DNA from: Pseudomonas floridensis
GTDB taxonomy: Bacteria > Pseudomonadota > Gammaproteobacteria > Pseudomonadales > Pseudomonadaceae
Assembly: GCF_002087235.1 (NCBI RefSeq)
Contig: NZ_MUIO01000019.1
Coordinates: 62,001-126,000, forward strand
Direction: 5' to 3'
Length of the DNA stretch: 64,000 nucleotides
Below are positions 1 to 8,002 of this stretch, piece after piece; position 1 is the stretch's first letter; the number at the start of each line of letters is the position of its first letter. The notes under the pieces were generated by a model. The model was given only the letters and a program-made list of their open reading frames with translations. It searched no databases and had not been told where the DNA came from. The position numbers were made by a program, and so were the translations under genes.

Positions 1-2
1 TG

Positions 3-41
3 CTCAAGCGCCGATTTAACAACTACTTGCGGGGCGCCTGA
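3..41 (+). CDS. 3' end of an upstream gene (partial)
   Basis: An open frame enters from the left edge and ends at a TGA at 39-41, giving a basic tail that ends in NNYLRGA. Only 12 codons are visible, so the family cannot be named. The frame is plausible because the next gene starts about 90 bases later on the same strand, but a chance open stretch cannot be excluded. Confidence 0.4.
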   Translation, partial: LKRRFNNYLRGA

Positions 42-134
42 CAAGGCTCAAGTCTTGTCGAAATACCGCTAAAACGTTGGTTCGGTGTTGCCTCTCACCG
101 CTGCCCAGCGGAGCTTCTGAGGCAGAGAAAAAAC

Positions 135-443
135 ATGAACAACCTGCGCCCCCTTCTTCGTCTGTCGCCGATCAGCACTGTGCTGACGCGCAAAAATCCC
201 AAAATTCTCCTCGCCGGTTCCCACCAGCCCACGCTGCTGCGGTATCTGGATGGCTGGCCACGTCGTCGTGGTGGTTCCTGTGCCTTCCTGATCCAGTTCG
301 TCGACGCTCGCCAGTCGCTCGGCCATTTTGCCAACGATCAGTTCGATCTGGCCGTCATTCAGTCGCCAAACGCCGACGCTGTCGAGCAGATGATTGGTGA
401 CCTCACGCGTATCGCTCGTCAGGGACTGATCAACTTCGGTTGA
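135..443 (+). CDS. small hypothetical protein
   Basis: This encodes 102 aa starting at ATG 135, after a purine-rich AGGCAGAG stretch. I see no signal peptide, transmembrane segment or recognisable catalytic motif. The C-terminal part (FDLAVIQSP, then ADAVEQMIGDL) reads like a small alpha/beta fold, and the N-terminus is basic. I do not recognise the family. It is preferred to the overlapping frames because its codon use fits the window, it has a purine-rich stretch upstream, and it lies in line with the next plus-strand genes. Confidence 0.55.
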   Translation: MNNLRPLLRLSPISTVLTRKNPKILLAGSHQPTLLRYLDGWPRRRGGSCAFLIQFVDARQSLGHFANDQFDLAVIQSPNADAVEQMIGDLTRIARQGLINFG

Positions 444-545
444 TCCGCGCCCGTGCTGTTTCGCTTATAAGGCATTATGCTGGCCCCCACCGTTTCGCTT
501 GATAGGCAAAATCGCCGCCTTATCAAAGGATTAGGTGGTGTCTGC

Positions 546-875
546 ATGCGATTGGTTTATTGTGCTCTGGCGTGCCTGACGCTGTCGGGCATTGCGGTGT
601 ATGCCCAGGCTCGAAACGCGACGGAAAGTGAACGCTATCTGTGCCGTTGGGGCTCAACCATCGCGGGCGGCGCGCAGGCGTCCAAGCTGTCGGGCGTTAC
701 CCGCTACGGGGCGCGGCAGAAACTTCAGGCGCGTAAATTCGCCAAACAGTGGATGCGCCCGATGGCGCTGGGCATTACCGAACAGACCTACGACAGCGAT
801 TCGCGTCTCAAGCCTGACAGCGTGAAGCAGATCTACTACGACGGCTGCATTCGCCACGAGGTGGCGCGCCGCTAA
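546..875 (+). CDS. small secreted hypothetical protein
   Basis: This encodes about 109 aa from ATG 546. The frame stays open upstream to 477, but the internal ATG places a clear Sec signal peptide at the N-terminus (MRLVYC, hydrophobic core ALACLTLSGIAV, cleavage near YAQA). The mature part is basic and has two cysteines, one near its start (YLCRW) and one near its end (DGCIR), so one disulfide in the periplasm is possible. I see no catalytic motif and do not know its function. It ends about 50 bases before greB and may be transcribed with it. Confidence 0.7.
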   Translation: MRLVYCALACLTLSGIAVYAQARNATESERYLCRWGSTIAGGAQASKLSGVTRYGARQKLQARKFAKQWMRPMALGITEQTYDSDSRLKPDSVKQIYYDGCIRHEVARR

Positions 876-926
876 GCGTTCAGCGAGCGTCTGTCGAGCT
901 GATTTTTGTGTGTCCGGAGGACCGCC

Positions 927-1400
927 TTGAGTACAAAGATCATCACCAGACAGGGGCACGATGCCCTGAAGAAAGAGCTCGACTATCTGTGGCGCGAACA
1001 CCGCCCCGACATCACGCAGAAGGTCGCCTGGGCAGCCTCGCTGGGCGACCGCAGTGAAAACGCGGACTATCAGTACAACAAAAAGCTGTTGCGCGAGATC
1101 GACCGTCGCGTGCGTTACCTGCGCAAACGACTGGAAGACATGCGCGTGGTGCAATACTCGCCCGAGCAGGAAGGCCGCGTGTTCTTCGGTGCCTGGGTGG
1201 AGATCGAAAATGAAGACGGCGCTCTGAAAAAATTCCGCATCGTGGGCTATGACGAGATCTACGGCCGCAACGACTACATTTCCATCGACTCGCCGATGGC
1301 CCGAGCGCTGTTGAAGAAAGAAGAGGGTGACGAAGTCATCGTCAATACGCCCGAGGGCGAGAAGCTGTGGTTCGTGAACAGCATCGTTTACGAAAAGTGA
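927..1400 (+). CDS. greB: transcription elongation factor GreB
   Basis: GreB rescues backtracked RNA polymerase by stimulating cleavage of the nascent transcript's 3' end. The 157 aa product has the long N-terminal coiled coil, with the acidic tip region around LGDRSENADYQYNKK, followed by the globular FKBP-like C-terminal domain (FGAWVEIEN onward). The length is normal. The start chosen is TTG 927, which follows GGAGG at 916-920 with proper spacing and yields MSTKIITRQG. The frame extends to a GTG at 906, but that has no ribosome binding site. Confidence 0.95.
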   Translation: MSTKIITRQGHDALKKELDYLWREHRPDITQKVAWAASLGDRSENADYQYNKKLLREIDRRVRYLRKRLEDMRVVQYSPEQEGRVFFGAWVEIENEDGALKKFRIVGYDEIYGRNDYISIDSPMARALLKKEEGDEVIVNTPEGEKLWFVNSIVYEK

Positions 1401-1442
1401 GCAAGACACAGAGCGCTCAGGCACTCTGCGTCTGTTAACGAC

Positions 1443-3959
1443 TCAGCTTTCGCGCAGCACAGTCAACGGGCTGGCGTTCAGGGCGCGTCGGGTGCCAAAC
1501 ACACCGGCGCCGCCTACCAGCAATGCGCCGATCAGGGGCAGCAGCAACAGCCACGGGTGCGGGCTCCATTCCAGCGAAAACGCGTAGCGGTACAGCACGA
1601 AGCTCACCAGTTCACAGCCCAGTGCCGCCAATAGCCCACTCGCCGCACCCAGCAGTCCGAACTCGATCCTGCGTGACTGGATCAGCAGCGCGCGCTCCGC
1701 ACCCAAGGCACGTAGCAGTGCGCCCTGACGGATGCGTTCATCCAGCGTCGCCTGCAATCCTGAAAACAGCACGGCGACACCCGCGGCCAGCACGAACAGC
1801 AAGACGAACTGCACGGCCAGTGTCACCTGGTCCAGAATACTGCGCACCTGCGCAAGCAAGGCTTCCACGCCCAGAATGCTGATGGACGGAAACGCTCGCG
1901 ACAGTTCGACGATCTGCCTGTCCTGTCCGGCTGGCAGATAGAAGCTGGTCAGGTAGGTGGTTGGCAGGTCGGCAAGCGTGCCCGGCTGGAAGATCATGAA
2001 GAAGTTGGGCTGGAAGGTATCCCAGTTCACGTCCCGCAGGCTGGTAACGATTGCATCGCGGTTCAGACCGCCGACGATGAAGCTCAGGCGATCCCCCAGC
2101 TTGATCTGCAGACTGTCAGCCAGTTTGCTTTCGATCGAAACGCCCGGCGCGGCATCGGTCTGGCCGCTTGCGGGCAAGTCCTTCCACCAGTGCCCGGCAG
2201 TCAGTGTGTTGCCTTCGGGCAGATTGGCCGCCCAGGTCAGGCTCAGGTCACGTCGTGTGGCGTTTTCGCCGCGTGAGTCCTTGGTGACGAAGTTGCCGAC
2301 CGGTTCGCCATTGATGCTGGTCAGGCGTCCCGGCACCACCGGATACAGCGGTGCTGCGTGGGTGGACAGCTTGCTCAGGGTCTGGGCGAAATTTTCCTTC
2401 TCCGAGGGCAGTACGTTGAGCACGAAATAGTTGGGCGCGTCCTTGGGTAGCTGATTTTGCCAGGTGTCGAGCAACTCGCCGCGCAGCAGCGCGATCAGGC
2501 CCATCGACAGCAGGATCAGGCCGAATGCCAGCGATTGACCGGCTGCGGCCAGCGGATAACGCAACAACTGACCCAGGCCCAGCCGCCAGGTCAGCGAAGC
2601 GCCCGACAGCAGGCGACGCAGGCTATTGAGCCCCAGCAGCAACAGGCTGCCCAGTACCAGCGCAGCAACGATGCCGCCGCCAAGCAGGGCAAAGGTCAGC
2701 ACCAGATCCAGACTCAAGCGCCACATGATCAGACCCAGCGCGAGTAAGGCCGCGCCATACACCAGCCATGAACTGGCGGGGATCGGCAGCATGTCGCGAC
2801 GCAGGACACGTAGCGGTGGGACGCGGCCCAGTGCCGCCAGCGGTGGCAGGGCGAAACCGGCCAGTGCGACCAGCCCCGTGCCCATGCCCGCAAGGGCGGG
2901 CAGCAAACCGCCCGCTGGAACCGTAGTTGGTAGCAGGTTCTGCAGCAGGGCGAACAGGCCCAGTTGCGCCAGCCAGCCCAGCACGGCACCGCTCAGGCTT
3001 GCCAGCAGGCCGATGATCGCCAGTTGCAGGCTGAACAGCGCCATCGTCTCGCCTCGCGACAGGCCCAGACAGCGCAGCAGGGCGCTGGCGTCGAAGCGCC
3101 GTGCAGCAAAACGCGACGCTGATAATGCAACTGCAACGCCAGCCAGCAGCACCGCGACCAGACTGGCCATGTTCAGATAACGCTCGGCCTTGCCCAGTGC
3201 GCCGCCGATTTGCTGACTGCCGTCGCGCGCGTCCTTGATTTCCTGATGCGGTTCGAGGCCCGGTTCGATGGCCTTGCGATAGTTGGCCAGCGCCTGCGGC
3301 GGGCCGCTCCACATTTCGCGATAGGTGACCCGGCTGCCGGGCTGCACCACACCGGTGGCGGCCAGATCCTGCAGGTTGATCATTACGCGCGGGGTGAGGC
3401 TGTAGAAGTTTCCGGCGCGGTCTGGCTCGTAGGTGAGTACCCGGGTCAGCTTCAAGGTCTTGGAGCCGACGTCGATGTCATCGCCGACCTTGAGGTTCAC
3501 CGCAGGAAACAGCCGAGCCTCGGCCCAGGCTTCGCCGGGTTTTGGCCCGCGACTGGTCTCTTCGGTCTGATAGAGATCCGCCGCGCTTTTCAGCTCGCCC
3601 CGCAGCGGGTAGACGTCGTCGACAGCCTTGATGCTCGACAGCTGAATACCGGCGTCCGTGGCGATCACACTGGAGAACACCACGATCTGCGCGTGTTTGA
3701 GCTGCAGCCTTTCGCCTTCCTGAACCTGCTCCGGGCGGGCAGGGCTGGAGCCTTCCAGAATCAGGTCGGCACCCAGAAACTCGGTGGCACGCAGCGTCAT
3801 CGCGCCATTGAGGCGGGCCCCGAAATATCCGATGGCGGTGCTGGCGGCGACGGCGACCAGCAGGGCAAAGAACAGTACCCGCAACTCACCGGCGCGGGCA
3901 TCGCGCAACAGTTGGCGGGCGGCAAGGCTGAGCAGGCGAATAAAAGGCAGGCGTGCCAT
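1443..3959 (-). CDS. FtsX-type ABC transporter permease
   Basis: This is an inner-membrane permease of 838 aa in the FtsX/MacB-like superfamily (YbbP type). An N-terminal transmembrane helix (VLFFALLVAVAAS) is followed by a large periplasmic domain, a block of membrane helices in the middle and a second half ending in helices, which is the doubled layout of this subfamily. The ATG at 3959 shares one base with the TGA of the upstream ATPase (TGATG), so translation is probably coupled. A TTG at 3962 is also in frame. With the ATPase it should form an exporter or lipoprotein-handling complex whose substrate is unknown. Convergent with greB. Confidence 0.9.
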   Translation of the reverse strand: MARLPFIRLLSLAARQLLRDARAGELRVLFFALLVAVAASTAIGYFGARLNGAMTLRATEFLGADLILEGSSPARPEQVQEGERLQLKHAQIVVFSSVIATDAGIQLSSIKAVDDVYPLRGELKSAADLYQTEETSRGPKPGEAWAEARLFPAVNLKVGDDIDVGSKTLKLTRVLTYEPDRAGNFYSLTPRVMINLQDLAATGVVQPGSRVTYREMWSGPPQALANYRKAIEPGLEPHQEIKDARDGSQQIGGALGKAERYLNMASLVAVLLAGVAVALSASRFAARRFDASALLRCLGLSRGETMALFSLQLAIIGLLASLSGAVLGWLAQLGLFALLQNLLPTTVPAGGLLPALAGMGTGLVALAGFALPPLAALGRVPPLRVLRRDMLPIPASSWLVYGAALLALGLIMWRLSLDLVLTFALLGGGIVAALVLGSLLLLGLNSLRRLLSGASLTWRLGLGQLLRYPLAAAGQSLAFGLILLSMGLIALLRGELLDTWQNQLPKDAPNYFVLNVLPSEKENFAQTLSKLSTHAAPLYPVVPGRLTSINGEPVGNFVTKDSRGENATRRDLSLTWAANLPEGNTLTAGHWWKDLPASGQTDAAPGVSIESKLADSLQIKLGDRLSFIVGGLNRDAIVTSLRDVNWDTFQPNFFMIFQPGTLADLPTTYLTSFYLPAGQDRQIVELSRAFPSISILGVEALLAQVRSILDQVTLAVQFVLLFVLAAGVAVLFSGLQATLDERIRQGALLRALGAERALLIQSRRIEFGLLGAASGLLAALGCELVSFVLYRYAFSLEWSPHPWLLLLPLIGALLVGGAGVFGTRRALNASPLTVLRES

Positions 3960-4642
3960 CAAGGCTCCAGCGGGGCGACCAGGCGGCCCCCTTCAAGACG
4001 GATCAAGCGCCGGCAACGATGGGCCAGGCGCTCGTCGTGAGTGACCAGCACCAGCGTCGTATTGCGCTCCTTGTTCAGTTCGAACAGCAGGTCGCTGATC
4101 CGCTCGCCGGTATGGCTGTCGAGATTGCCGGTGGGTTCGTCGGCAAACAGCACGTCCGGGTGCGCGGCGAAGGCGCGGGCGATGGCGACACGCTGCTGCT
4201 CGCCGCCGGACAACTGACGCGGGGTGTGAGTCAGGCGCTGCCCGAGGCCGACACGCTGCAGCAGGTCGCGGGCCTGCTCGCGTGCGTCGCGACGGCCCTC
4301 CAGCTCCATCGGCAGCATGACGTTTTCCAGTGCATTGAGGCTGTCGAGCAACTGGAACGACTGAAAAACGAATCCGACGTGCTCGGCACGCACCCGGGCG
4401 CGCTGGTCTTCGTCCAGTTCGCTCAGGTTGCGACCGGCGAGGATGACGGAGCCTGCGCTGGGCAGGTCCAGTCCGGCGAGCAGACCCAGCAGAGTGGATT
4501 TGCCCGAACCCGACGCGCCGACGATGGCCAGCGTGTCACCCTTGTTTAGTTCCAGGGAGAGTTCGTGCAGGATAGTCAGGTCACCTTCGGTGCTGGGGAC
4601 CACTTTACTGAGGCTTTGGGCACTGAGAATACTTTCACTCAT
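3959..4642 (-). CDS. ABC transporter ATP-binding protein (LolD/YbbA-like)
   Basis: This 227 aa nucleotide-binding subunit has Walker [10 protein letters not shown], the signature [14 protein letters not shown], Walker [13 protein letters not shown] and the switch histidine in LVTHD. It resembles LolD and YbbA, which work with FtsX-type permeases such as the one encoded immediately downstream. The start at 4642 (MSESIL) is chosen because the longer frame runs back through the divergent tesA gene. Only 10 bases separate this start from that of tesA on the other strand, so the two transcripts' control regions overlap coding sequence. Confidence 0.95.
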   Translation of the reverse strand: MSESILSAQSLSKVVPSTEGDLTILHELSLELNKGDTLAIVGASGSGKSTLLGLLAGLDLPSAGSVILAGRNLSELDEDQRARVRAEHVGFVFQSFQLLDSLNALENVMLPMELEGRRDAREQARDLLQRVGLGQRLTHTPRQLSGGEQQRVAIARAFAAHPDVLFADEPTGNLDSHTGERISDLLFELNKERNTTLVLVTHDERLAHRCRRLIRLEGGRLVAPLEP

Positions 4643-4652
4643 GGAGAATCCG

Positions 4653-5258
4653 ATGCGTGCGTGGTTTTTAAGTGCTGGCCTGGGGTTGCTGCTGCTGTCA
4701 CAGGGCGCAGTGGCGGGCACGGGGTTGATCGTTGGGGGTAGTATCAGCGCGGCTTTCGGACTGGATACCCGCGTCGGTTGGGTCAGCCTGCTTGAACAGC
4801 GGCTCAAGGAGCAGGGTTTCGACGACAAGGTGGTCAATGCATCGATCAGTGGCGACACCAGTGCCGGAGGCCGCGCGCGGCTGCCTGCGCTGCTTGCAGA
4901 GCATAAGCCTGAGCTGGTCATTCTCGAACTGGGTGGCAATGATGGCCTTCGTGGCCAGTTGCCTGCGCAATTGCAACAAAACCTTTCGTCGATGATCGAC
5001 AGCGCCCGCGACGCCGGTGCGAAGGTCCTGTTGCTGGGGATGCGCATTCCGCCCAACTACGGCGCGCGATACACCAAGGCCTTCGAGGAGGTCTACAGCA
5101 CGCTGGCCGAAGAGAAAAAGATCCCGCTGGTGCCGTTCTTTCTCGAGGGGGTCGGTGGGGTACCCCGGTTGATGCAGGCCGATGGACTGCATCCTGCCGC
5201 GGATGCTCAGGGAAAACTGCTGGAAAATGTCTGGCCGACCCTGAAACCGCTGCTTTGA
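4653..5258 (+). CDS. tesA: periplasmic lysophospholipase/arylesterase TesA with altered GDSL motif
   Basis: TesA is a periplasmic SGNH-family thioesterase and lysophospholipase of about 201 aa. An N-terminal signal peptide (MRAWFLSAGLGLLLLS...AVAG) precedes block I. Block III (GGNDGL) and the catalytic Asp/His block (DGLHP) are intact. Block I, however, reads VGGSIS, so Gly (codon GGT, 4737-4739) sits where the family has the Asp of GDS(L). The nucleophile Ser30 remains. The start at 4653 follows GGAG at 4643-4646 with good spacing; an in-frame ATG at 4641 is less likely. Activity may be reduced by the substitution. Confidence 0.92.
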   Translation: MRAWFLSAGLGLLLLSQGAVAGTGLIVGGSISAAFGLDTRVGWVSLLEQRLKEQGFDDKVVNASISGDTSAGGRARLPALLAEHKPELVILELGGNDGLRGQLPAQLQQNLSSMIDSARDAGAKVLLLGMRIPPNYGARYTKAFEEVYSTLAEEKKIPLVPFFLEGVGGVPRLMQADGLHPAADAQGKLLENVWPTLKPLL

Positions 5259-5314
5259 GGCTTTTCCAGGCGAGAGCTTTCGGCTAATGTGGCGCCCCCG
5301 ATCTGGAGCCCCCC

Positions 5315-5596
5315 ATGCCGCGTCCCGCCTGGTCCCTTTATGCCTACCAAATGCTCGAGCCCGATGAGCAACTGGATCTGTTCGCGTGCCAGGAAGTACG
5401 GGTGCATCTGATCGCTCGTCAACTGGAACTGGGCGGCTCCATCGACCGTACCTTGTGCGGCACCTTGTTGCCGGCTCAGCCGCATCTGGCGGCGGTCGAG
5501 CTCGATGCGCTGCGCGATGAGCGCCTCTGTCCGCTGTGCAAGGCGATTCTCGATGCCCAGCGGCGCGGGATGAACCCCATCTGGCCCGAGTTGTAA
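5315..5596 (+). CDS. small conserved-looking hypothetical protein with CPLC motif
   Basis: This encodes 93 aa beginning MPRPAWSLYAYQ, after GGAG at the right distance. It is soluble, with no signal peptide. There are four cysteines: one in the first third (LFACQE), one mid-protein (LCGTLL) and a CPLC pair near the C-terminus (RLCPLCKAIL), which could bind a metal ion. I do not recognise the family. It lies between tesA and the L,D-transpeptidase gene on the same strand, with gaps of 56 and 99 bases, and may share their transcript. Confidence 0.72.
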   Translation: MPRPAWSLYAYQMLEPDEQLDLFACQEVRVHLIARQLELGGSIDRTLCGTLLPAQPHLAAVELDALRDERLCPLCKAILDAQRRGMNPIWPEL

Positions 5597-5695
5597 TCAT
5601 TGCCGGCACGGTGGAGCAGATCTCCCCGCTTCGCCGGACGCAGGTGTACACTTCAGTTCTTTCCCATATCCCCGTTACCCGAAGGATCTTCCCGG

Positions 5696-6661
5696 ATGTT
5701 GTCGCGCATTCCAGCCGTTACCCGCTGTCTGTCACTTGCTGCTCTCTGCGCGGCGAGCTCTGTCCATGCCCTGGAGTTTCCTTTGCCGCCGCCCGGCGAA
5801 GACATCGTCGGTCAGGTGCAGGTCATCAAGGCGAAGTACGAAGACACGTTCGCTGACATTGGCACGCAATACGATCTGGGCTATCTGGAAATGATCGCGG
5901 CCAACCCTGGTGTCGATCCGTGGCTGCCGGGGGCGGGCAAGGATATCGTGTTGCCGACCCGTTTCATCCTGCCGCCGGGTCCGCGTGAAGGGATCGTGAT
6001 CAATCTGGCCGAGTACCGCATGTATTACTACCCGAAAGGCCAGAACGTGGTGCACACCTACCCGTTGGGCGTAGGCCGTGAAGGCTGGGGGTCGCCGATC
6101 GGCGTGACCAAGGTGACGGCCAAGACGCCGAACCCGACCTGGACGCCGCCTGCCTCGATCAAGGCCGAACACGCCGCCGACGGTGACCCGTTGCCTAACG
6201 TCGTACCGGCCGGTCCGGACAATCCGCTGGGGCCGTTCAAGTTCGGTCTGGGTATGTCCGGCTACCTCATTCATGGTTCGAACAAGAAGTTCGGCATCGG
6301 CATGCGCACCAGTCACGGTTGCTTCCGTATGTACAACGACAACGTGCTTGAGTTGGCTGAGATGGCTCCGGTCGGGACTACGGTGCGGATCATCAGTGAG
6401 CCTTACAAGTTTGGTCTGAGCGGTGGCAAGGTGTATCTGGAGGCGCATACACCTGTGGATGATCTGGGCAATCCGTCGGTGGTGGACAAGCACACGGCGG
6501 TCATCAATGCGTTGCTCAAGCGTGATGATCTGGCCAATAACCTGCGGATGAACTGGGATCTGGTGCGTGATGTGGTTGCGGCTGAGGATGGTATGCCGGT
6601 TGAGATCGCTGTACCGGGTGCTGCGTCGGCTGCGGCTGAAGCGCCGGTGATCTTTCAGTAA
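5696..6661 (+). CDS. L,D-transpeptidase (YkuD domain) with LysM-like region
   Basis: This is a periplasmic L,D-transpeptidase of 321 aa. A signal peptide (MLSRIPAVTRCLSLAALCAAS, cleaved near VHA) is followed by a LysM-like peptidoglycan-binding stretch (roughly residues 40-90) and a YkuD catalytic domain. The catalytic signature is complete: IHGSN, then SHGCFRM with the nucleophilic Cys. Relatives of the ErfK/YbiS type attach Braun-type lipoprotein to peptidoglycan or make 3-3 cross-links. The start at 5696 has GAAGGA upstream; the frame is open back to 5600 without a signal-peptide start. The lipoprotein gene oprI lies convergently just downstream. Confidence 0.93.
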   Translation: MLSRIPAVTRCLSLAALCAASSVHALEFPLPPPGEDIVGQVQVIKAKYEDTFADIGTQYDLGYLEMIAANPGVDPWLPGAGKDIVLPTRFILPPGPREGIVINLAEYRMYYYPKGQNVVHTYPLGVGREGWGSPIGVTKVTAKTPNPTWTPPASIKAEHAADGDPLPNVVPAGPDNPLGPFKFGLGMSGYLIHGSNKKFGIGMRTSHGCFRMYNDNVLELAEMAPVGTTVRIISEPYKFGLSGGKVYLEAHTPVDDLGNPSVVDKHTAVINALLKRDDLANNLRMNWDLVRDVVAAEDGMPVEIAVPGAASAAAEAPVIFQ

Positions 6662-6840
6662 TTGGCGAGGGGTTGGTTTTTTTGATCGTGCCCGTCGCTT
6701 CACATGGGTATGTCGCCCGTGACGCTCTGCGTCACCGTTGGGTATGGAGCTGCGGGATGTCAGTATTTTGCTTCGGCGTCTGTGGCCAGTCTTCGTGTCA
6801 TGGCGGGCTCTGAATATCCAGGAGCGCGCCCAATAAAAAA

Positions 6841-6862
6841 GCCGACCCGTTGTCGGGTCGGC
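6841..6862 (-). terminator. intrinsic terminator of oprI
   Basis: A perfect 9-bp stem GCCGACCCG/CGGGTCGGC with a TTGT loop is followed on the minus strand by six T (plus-strand A run 6835-6840). It lies 24 bases after the oprI stop codon. The plus side has four T after the stem, so it may also stop read-through from the L,D-transpeptidase gene. Confidence 0.82.
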
Positions 6863-6886
6863 TTTTCAACAATCCCGAGGGGATTA

Positions 6887-7138
6887 TTACTTGCGGCTAG
6901 CCTTGTCCAACATGCGCAGGGCGCGCTCGTTGGCTTCGTCAGCAGTTTGCTGTGCTTTTTGAGCAGCAGCCAGAGCTTCGTCAGCCTTGCGGTAGGCTTC
7001 GTCGGCACGTGCTTGCGAACGGGCTGCTGCGTCTTCGGTAGCTGTCAGACGAGCTTCGGTTTCTTTGGATACGCTGCTGCAACCGGTGGCCAGAACTGCT
7101 GCCAGAGCCAGAGCAGAGAATTTCAGAACGTTGTTCAT
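6887..7138 (-). CDS. oprI: major outer membrane lipoprotein OprI
   Basis: This is the 83-aa abundant murein-type lipoprotein of pseudomonads. It has a lipoprotein signal ([20 protein letters not shown], with the lipidated Cys at the end of LATGC) and then a long alanine-rich helix with heptad spacing, consistent with the trimeric coiled coil of Lpp-like proteins. The C-terminus ends in RK. In Lpp the terminal Lys is linked to peptidoglycan, and a neighbouring L,D-transpeptidase could do this here. The start at 7138 follows AAGGGGA; the frame extends five codons further upstream, which would spoil the lipoprotein signal. Confidence 0.97.
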   Translation of the reverse strand: MNNVLKFSALALAAVLATGCSSVSKETEARLTATEDAAARSQARADEAYRKADEALAAAQKAQQTADEANERALRMLDKASRK

Positions 7139-7646
7139 CGTGTTCCCCTTCAAGGACTTTTTTCAAATTAGTCATCTCTCGAAAGTGAGAAAATGACCGG
7201 CGTACATAGTACCCATTGTTTGTAGTAAGTAAACGCACGAAGCGCAAGAAGGGCATAAATTTCTTGGCTTTGAAAGTGTTCCGCGTTACTTCTCATGCAA
7301 ACTGTCTAAAAACTATCCATCTTGCTGCGGCTTGATATCGGCCATCGTTTGCCCGGTATTGCGCTTTCAGACCGTGATGGACTAAGCGGGTCTGAACCGT
7401 CGCACGTCAATCGGATTGCCGGTCGCCGGGAGTTGTGGCGTTGTCCGCGCTTGTTTTTATGCTTTTTTATATGCACCACACTTGAGCATCTGCGCCAATG
7501 ACGCCTACTATTTACAGGTGCTCTTTGCAGAGATCAGCCAGGCTCTTCTCGGTGTCAAAAACAGGCACAGGGTGGCGTAGATGTTCCTTCGCCGGAAAAA
7601 GATCGGTAAGGTAGGGGTCAAATTCCAAGACCCGCGAGGAGTAGCG
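7139..7646. other. intergenic region between oprI and the GNAT gene
   Basis: This is about 500 bases of lower GC than its surroundings. The part next to oprI must hold its promoter; a possible minus-strand -10 (TACTAT, plus 7206-7211) would give a leader of about 60 bases, but no good -35 accompanies it. The part from about 7512 to 7640 keeps a minus-strand frame that looks protein-like (LEFDPYLTDLF... LADLCKEHL) and could be the tail of a decayed gene. I see nothing else in it. Confidence 0.5.
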
Positions 7647-7928
7647 ATGAGCGAGGCGTTGTCCATCCACCATGATCAGACCGGCCACCAGTTCGAAATT
7701 AATATCGACGGTCATCGTGCCTACCTGACCTATATGGATCTGGGGAAACAGACCCTGGATTTCTACCGGACTTTCGTCCCTGATGCTTTGCGCGGCAGAG
7801 GTATTGCGGCGGCCCTGACTGAAAAGGCCCTCGATTACGCCGACAGCATGGGCTACACCGTGATTCCGTCCTGCTCCTATGTCGAGCGTTACATGGAGCG
7901 TCATCAACGGCAGGCTGCCAAGATCTGA
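7647..7928 (+). CDS. GNAT-type N-acetyltransferase (YjdJ-like)
   Basis: This is a single-domain protein of 93 aa with the compact acetyl-CoA-binding core of the YjdJ-like GNAT subgroup. The acetyl-CoA loop is visible as ALRGRGIAAAL, preceded by a beta-bulge strand (FYRTFVPD) and followed by a C-terminal strand (VIPSCSYVERYMERH) typical of the group. The substrate is unknown. The start at 7647 is supported by CGAGGAG at 7635-7641; the frame stays open upstream to 7581 but lacks a ribosome binding site there. Confidence 0.87.
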   Translation: MSEALSIHHDQTGHQFEINIDGHRAYLTYMDLGKQTLDFYRTFVPDALRGRGIAAALTEKALDYADSMGYTVIPSCSYVERYMERHQRQAAKI

Positions 7929-7961
7929 TTCGCGTCAGGTCATAATGCCTGTAACAGAAAA

Positions 7962-7983
7962 ACGCCGAGCATGTGCTCGGCGT
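7962..7983. terminator. bidirectional intrinsic terminator between GNAT gene and DAHP synthase
   Basis: The 10-bp stem ACGCCGAGCA/TGCTCGGCGT has A residues on one flank and TTTT on the other, so it can terminate both the plus-strand GNAT gene and the minus-strand DAHP synthase gene, which converge here. Confidence 0.78.
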
Positions 7984-8002
7984 TTTCGTGAGTGCAGGAC
8001 AG

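Noticed and set aside
3210-4040. 276-codon plus-strand frame across the ABC permease and ATPase genes
   Set aside because: It runs antisense through two genes with full ABC transporter features and has no motif of its own.
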